64,000 nucleotides of DNA from contig CAKQWM010000010.1 of assembly GCA_934278995.1 (NCBI GenBank), forward strand, positions 24,069-88,068, read 5' to 3'. Source of the stretch: an uncultured Clostridia bacterium. GTDB taxonomy: Bacteria; Bacillota; Clostridia; Christensenellales; Borkfalkiaceae. Position numbers and translations under genes: made by a program. Positions 63,401-64,000 of the stretch are shown in pieces. The first letter of the stretch is position 1. The number at the start of each line of letters is the position of its first letter. The notes beneath the pieces were generated by a model. That model searched no databases. It saw only the letters and a list, made by a program, of their open reading frames with translations, and was not told the DNA's origin.

Positions 63401-63409
63401 GATTTTCAT
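54401..63409 (-). CDS. Giant BspA-type LRR lipoprotein
   Basis: A 3002-residue surface lipoprotein. The signal peptide ends in VFAAC (Cys25). After an N-terminal domain there are InlB/Flg_new modules (SFIGWYKDKEF, EFVGWYISDYD, DFIGWYNSVDG) and Fn3-like segments (to about residue 830). The rest, from about 850 to the end, is a long array of LRR_5 repeats of about 22-24 residues (core xxIxxxAFxxCxxLxxVxIPxxVxxI). No catalytic motif and no C-terminal anchor is seen. Near the C-terminus two 46-residue units are almost identical (54897-55172), a recent duplication. AGGAGG precedes the start. It is probably an adhesin or ligand-binding protein; the ligand is unknown. It has its own promoter and terminator. 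Confidence 0.93.
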   Translation of the reverse strand: MKIKKSGLILLSVMMAFALCVFAACNGGGEESTYTPGDEVGSYYCVVDGREANLTIAEDGKVTLKLGDEELSGACALSDAKKIIAVFGESVDMVADVSYANGVITFLFRTKEYRFLRDVNYTVKFDSMGGSQIADKVVRNGKTVSKPKDPVLASKSFIGWYKDKEFKEPYQFGSEAVTKDITLYACYGAVSETEFTVTYNPNYEGATVTTAKTTGGKADLTAPVREGYEFVGWYISDYDDANRLTRSYNGEVLYQNTVLFAVWKSDNALIVSVTDGKISWNNLGIGSYGVYVSKDSETGEVVETKEVSAANEWAFDFSALEAGDYVVKVTYRGKSGIAYYRNKALAKVSLFNVVNGTALTYNAVPGAEEYFITVDCGNKAHKHTEVSNGASLTYNFANCEMQKGGIKFTVKATRKGYLPSVSETFVFEQGLEAVKELKVVPEEDKATWKAVEKATSYKVEVTYAETTETYYVSVTEFSLKNYGAGEITLKVTPVADNYYSPDAAMLSYTKETIASPARIRLSEKTLLWDEVAGATGYTVLIGGKTYDTKTNSLLLSESYFAGTDWTVAVKAATASASSLYSDPVSISSVSKLTQDMVYYKDGKVYWGNVFGAKHYRVEVDNKIEILLASDPHEYAIGITAAGDHTVKVIPIGENTGDLGKVTINLQFYEIAFNSNDGKEISSIYVADGDYLKLPDSVKGGYDFIGWYNSVDGAVSGKKYKEGEFTLKSNVTVYAGWDPKTFKVTMSWADGEENKTMEGVVAYMTDFSLPVPEYGEKTIAFYGWYLGSIRYTDENGNSIIPYNRISETSLEARFVEILQFKLNKTLQEGETELSYYVEKGEYINLVKEVTIPETYKGRRVTVINGSAFASASKLVKINIPDTIKYIFIGLDGVNATGSAFQSCSSLAEFNIYETESLAGEKGPYWTKDGIMYQNNATIGKAEMYAAPYAKTGEVTIADGIETIPQGIFASSKISSVVIPSSVTTIEKDAFKFNSNLTSIVFEDVQEGEEGATLSVADEAFYSVSNLLEITFPARMTEFNNSMFRSCSKLANVYFAGVNGKYISKDGVVMQKNEENNNLTLVYYPTGKEGEYEIPSDVTVIAESAFSAKFKKDDYTDEKPSYTFVGSKVSKVTIPVGVNTIGDYAFRSCTQITAVEFAGGINPLKIGKEAFYGLTNSAFTTLTLPENLTTLGKNAFGGCTRLVTVNLNAENCAGFALEAFGSTAAVPAYYVKTLNIGKKTSAVEIAGVFGNKVAEVNVDSENPNYQVKENVVYDYDITTIFFYPVEKAGPYVTPDTLTAIGANVFNGRKNLTKVTIKQGVTSIGTGAFTNCSSLTEVEFELRNTDLVFGDDVFKNCSALTVIELPEKTTEVGSGLFSGCNRLEKVTLPTTLVTIKKGYDTLLKKDIFNMFTGSKVYMLNEIIVKEGNEKYMSVNGVLYESDGTNPVTLLFCPSAKTGTIDVPKTVTKIGEKAFFNANASKLTFSEGIVEGASLEFGDQAFGSSLLEVIELPEGLTSIPDKMFYLCETLVTVTIPSSVTSIGNEAFYSCKALESITIPKNVTYIGFKAFNACPKLATVTFEQESEKNEDGTYKNPLVIADGESSGGSGGTYYSGTFSGTRITELIFPDRTTHVGAYMMGYSTSYGSTTKNTTLKKVVIPSTVEYIGQNAFYYCGALETVEFKGDGVSKLRSGTFKQKVGSSSTQRTYYYGLYNTFAGCSSLKTVINLPETSVEGGYDMTSTFTYSALTSVEIPATVSSMSSAFSYSPELSSVTFREGSILKTLKQSFSKCNKLTSIALPDGLETIGSYALGGTNVSYATSITSIVIPKTVQTIEYGAFWNIPSLKSVTFATYEDGENAGKCDLQKIQWKAFANTGITEFTFPASTAMSIELGKGTTVETNKGRLFFGCTDLTEVTLSKSVTDIEYVLKDAPSLKTINIAPDNTSFVTATGKPYIYSYDSTKPNNVGTAIVYVFGKLDVDADGVFKLDDGITEIAAYAFEGQNSIKSVTIPYTVQKIGTGAFMKCSNLTKVVFESSVEKPNQLNSEYLGESVFTDCSNLTSVTLPNGTNNKEISKYMFKNTGLTSVSIPASIEIIRDEAFMGCKKLTSVSFADEGNLKTIGSKAFNSSDISKLSLPKSLVTIGNYAFLGNANLSEIKFAEGSALETIGNNSFGYTSTNYGEYLSALKSIVIPKSVTTIGTCAFANCTALSSVTFEEGSALTTIGVSAFENTPITKISVPDSVTTIDNYAFRGCKNLTEVSFSKESANLKKIGQQIIEDTAVTSIELPLSLKKLDNRAFMNSTALQTVTLPDALTEIGGYVFYNCPNLVSIDIPDTVTKFGTYCFTGCIKLESVNFGKNSALTTLGTYMFTDFAGSSTYPQAEACISLKTFAVPDKVKALGNYMFRNCTALETVTFGDASVLNFLGTYTFRDSGLKSITVPKGVKMLGTSATVAAVAGSAYTFEGCKNLTNVEFLGDITAISGYVFYNCTSLNIDLPAKATTIGKFSFANTAIESVTIPKTLTNVKNLGDGAFAYCKNLTEIKVAAGNNSFTVDATTGALVNESKVLVCVPAGKVIEGGAVTVPDGVTIGAYAFAGCKTITSITLPENTTSIPDYAFAGATGLKTFTVPAGVTKLGTGTTTGNIFEDCTSLTSVIFKGEITTLNGNLFKGCTALETFVIPASVTDLGAGLFNGSGIKEIVIPETVTSIYSSTTASNSVFGGSAIEKATLNSVATTANMFLDCENLTTVIIGENVTELKASMFKGCSALETIVIPDTVTVVGASLFQDCTALKNVTIGKGVTELSASMFKGCTALETIVIPDTVTEVNNYLFQDCTALKNVTIGAGLTALGSYTFQGCTALTEFTVPETVETFGTATFRDCVNLKTFTLNGQTVLGANMFAGCTALEKLNNTETLVEIQYSAFNGCTALKELYIPNVEKFGYLIFPNCTSLTKLVIEKVPTDFGRDNFNYWTENQTICFRFDQDETIGFNSDWYRYCDAKVIWNYTGE
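54897..55172. repeat. Tandem duplication of a 138-bp unit inside the LRR gene
   Basis: Two adjacent 138-bp units (46 codons each, beginning CCTATAGTTACGTTCTTAAG) are nearly identical in bases as well as residues, while neighbouring LRR units are diverged. Each unit codes for two LRR_5 repeats. Confidence 0.8.
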
Positions 63410-63489
63410 ACAAGCCTCCTGTTTCGATTTTTTTATTGAAATAAATCGTTTTTTTGTTTTTGCGAAAATCGCTTTTTTCTAATGCGCTT

Positions 63490-63519
63490 ATTATATCATT
63501 ATATTACTAACGCTGTCAA
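63490..63519 (-). promoter_or_regulatory. Promoter of the giant LRR lipoprotein gene
   Basis: Minus-strand TTGACA (63519-63514) and TATAAT (63495-63490), spacer 18 bp; leader of about 75 bases. Confidence 0.75.
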
Positions 63520-63911
63520 GCGCATTGCGCCGTAATTTAAAATTTCGACGAAAATTTTTTTAACCGTTTATTCACAATTTAATAAATCAAAAATCGCTTT
63601 TATAATGCGGTATTTTGAGAAATTTTGTTAACAAAAACGAATAAAAAAATTTATAAAACCGTCTTTTTTTCAAAATACACTCGCTCGTCTTTTGCATACA
63701 AACAGTTGAAAAACCGACTTTTTGTCTTTTGAAAATAACGATTGCGCAATACGAACAACCGCATTTATTACAGATACAAAATGCATTTATCGGACATTTA
63801 TATGTCTTTTTCGGGTATGCGCAATCGTTTTTGGGGTACTGCAAGTTTTTTACAGGGGTATTTTTAACCCGCTAACATTCGGGCGCGAATTATAAACAAT
63901 ATATAAAATAA
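63520..63911. other. AT-rich intergenic region
   Basis: About 390 bp. A cysteine-rich reading frame at 63587-63844 on the minus strand lacks a ribosome-binding site and is not called. No RNA motif recognised. Confidence 0.5.
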
Positions 63912-64000
63912 CACGTTGCGTCAGCAACAATTCACGCGACCAGCGGGAGCAATTCACGTTGCGTCAGCAACAATTCACGCGACCAGCGGGAGCAATTCAC
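63912..64000. repeat. 43-bp tandem repeat array, running off the window
   Basis: Two full 43-bp units (63912-63954, 63955-63997) and the first three bases of a third are identical. Each unit has two halves that share the flank CAATTCACG: one with the hairpin GTTGC-GTCA-GCAAC and one with GCGACCAGCGGGAGC. Confidence 0.85.

Noticed and set aside
63587..63844. Cysteine-rich 85-residue reading frame on the minus strand
   Set aside because: No ribosome-binding site, AT-rich composition and low-complexity tail; probably chance.
63912..64000. Possible CRISPR array
   Set aside because: Both halves of each unit repeat exactly; there are no unique spacers and no cas genes in the window.

Overview
The window reads as chromosomal DNA of an anaerobic, fermentative, low-to-moderate G+C Gram-positive bacterium, most likely an uncultured gut-type member of the Clostridia. 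The supporting signs are a Rex repressor in front of a bifunctional AdhE, two [FeFe] hydrogenases, a tetrahydrofolate riboswitch on an ECF-type S component, strong AGGAGG-type Shine-Dalgarno sites, sigma-A promoters, and very large lipoproteins with InlB-type and BspA-type (LRR_5) repeats. No rRNA, tRNA, phage, transposase or CRISPR array was seen. The lineage is an inference from gene content only.

Left part (1-9.3 kb), housekeeping. The 3' part of a flippase is followed by a folate-type S component behind a THF riboswitch and terminator. Next come nth-obg-yhbY from one promoter, a divergent DUF3343/cysteine desulfurase pair, two small unknown genes, an S41 protease, and a PucR/CdaR-type regulator with a perfect palindrome just downstream of its promoter.

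Redox block (9.4-18.45 kb). One promoter and one terminator bracket eight same-strand genes: rex, adhE, an APH-like kinase, two small thioredoxin-fold [2Fe-2S] proteins, a PAS-containing sensory-type [FeFe] hydrogenase, a SpoIIE/PP2C phosphatase and a monomeric [FeFe] hydrogenase. The inferred theme is sensing NADH/H2 state and disposing of electrons as ethanol and H2. A tyrosine-phosphatase-like gene follows divergently.

Surface block (20-63.4 kb), all on the minus strand. It holds an oligopeptide ABC importer operon whose first gene is a lipoprotein. Upstream of it lies a 2453-residue membrane-anchored subtilase fused to LRR_5 repeats. Then come a 1727-residue lipoprotein with unassigned beta-type repeats, a MoxR-DUF58-BatA-vWA operon ending in a 968-residue LRR lipoprotein, and a 3002-residue LRR lipoprotein. 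The four proteins longer than 900 residues that are not vWA or hydrogenase genes occupy about 24 kb. The inferred strategy is to bind and cut extracellular protein and import the peptides, with the MoxR/vWA complex perhaps assembling surface proteins.

Non-coding features include a short dispersed intergenic repeat (five copies), two AT-rich tandem repeats, and a 43-bp tandem array running off the right edge.
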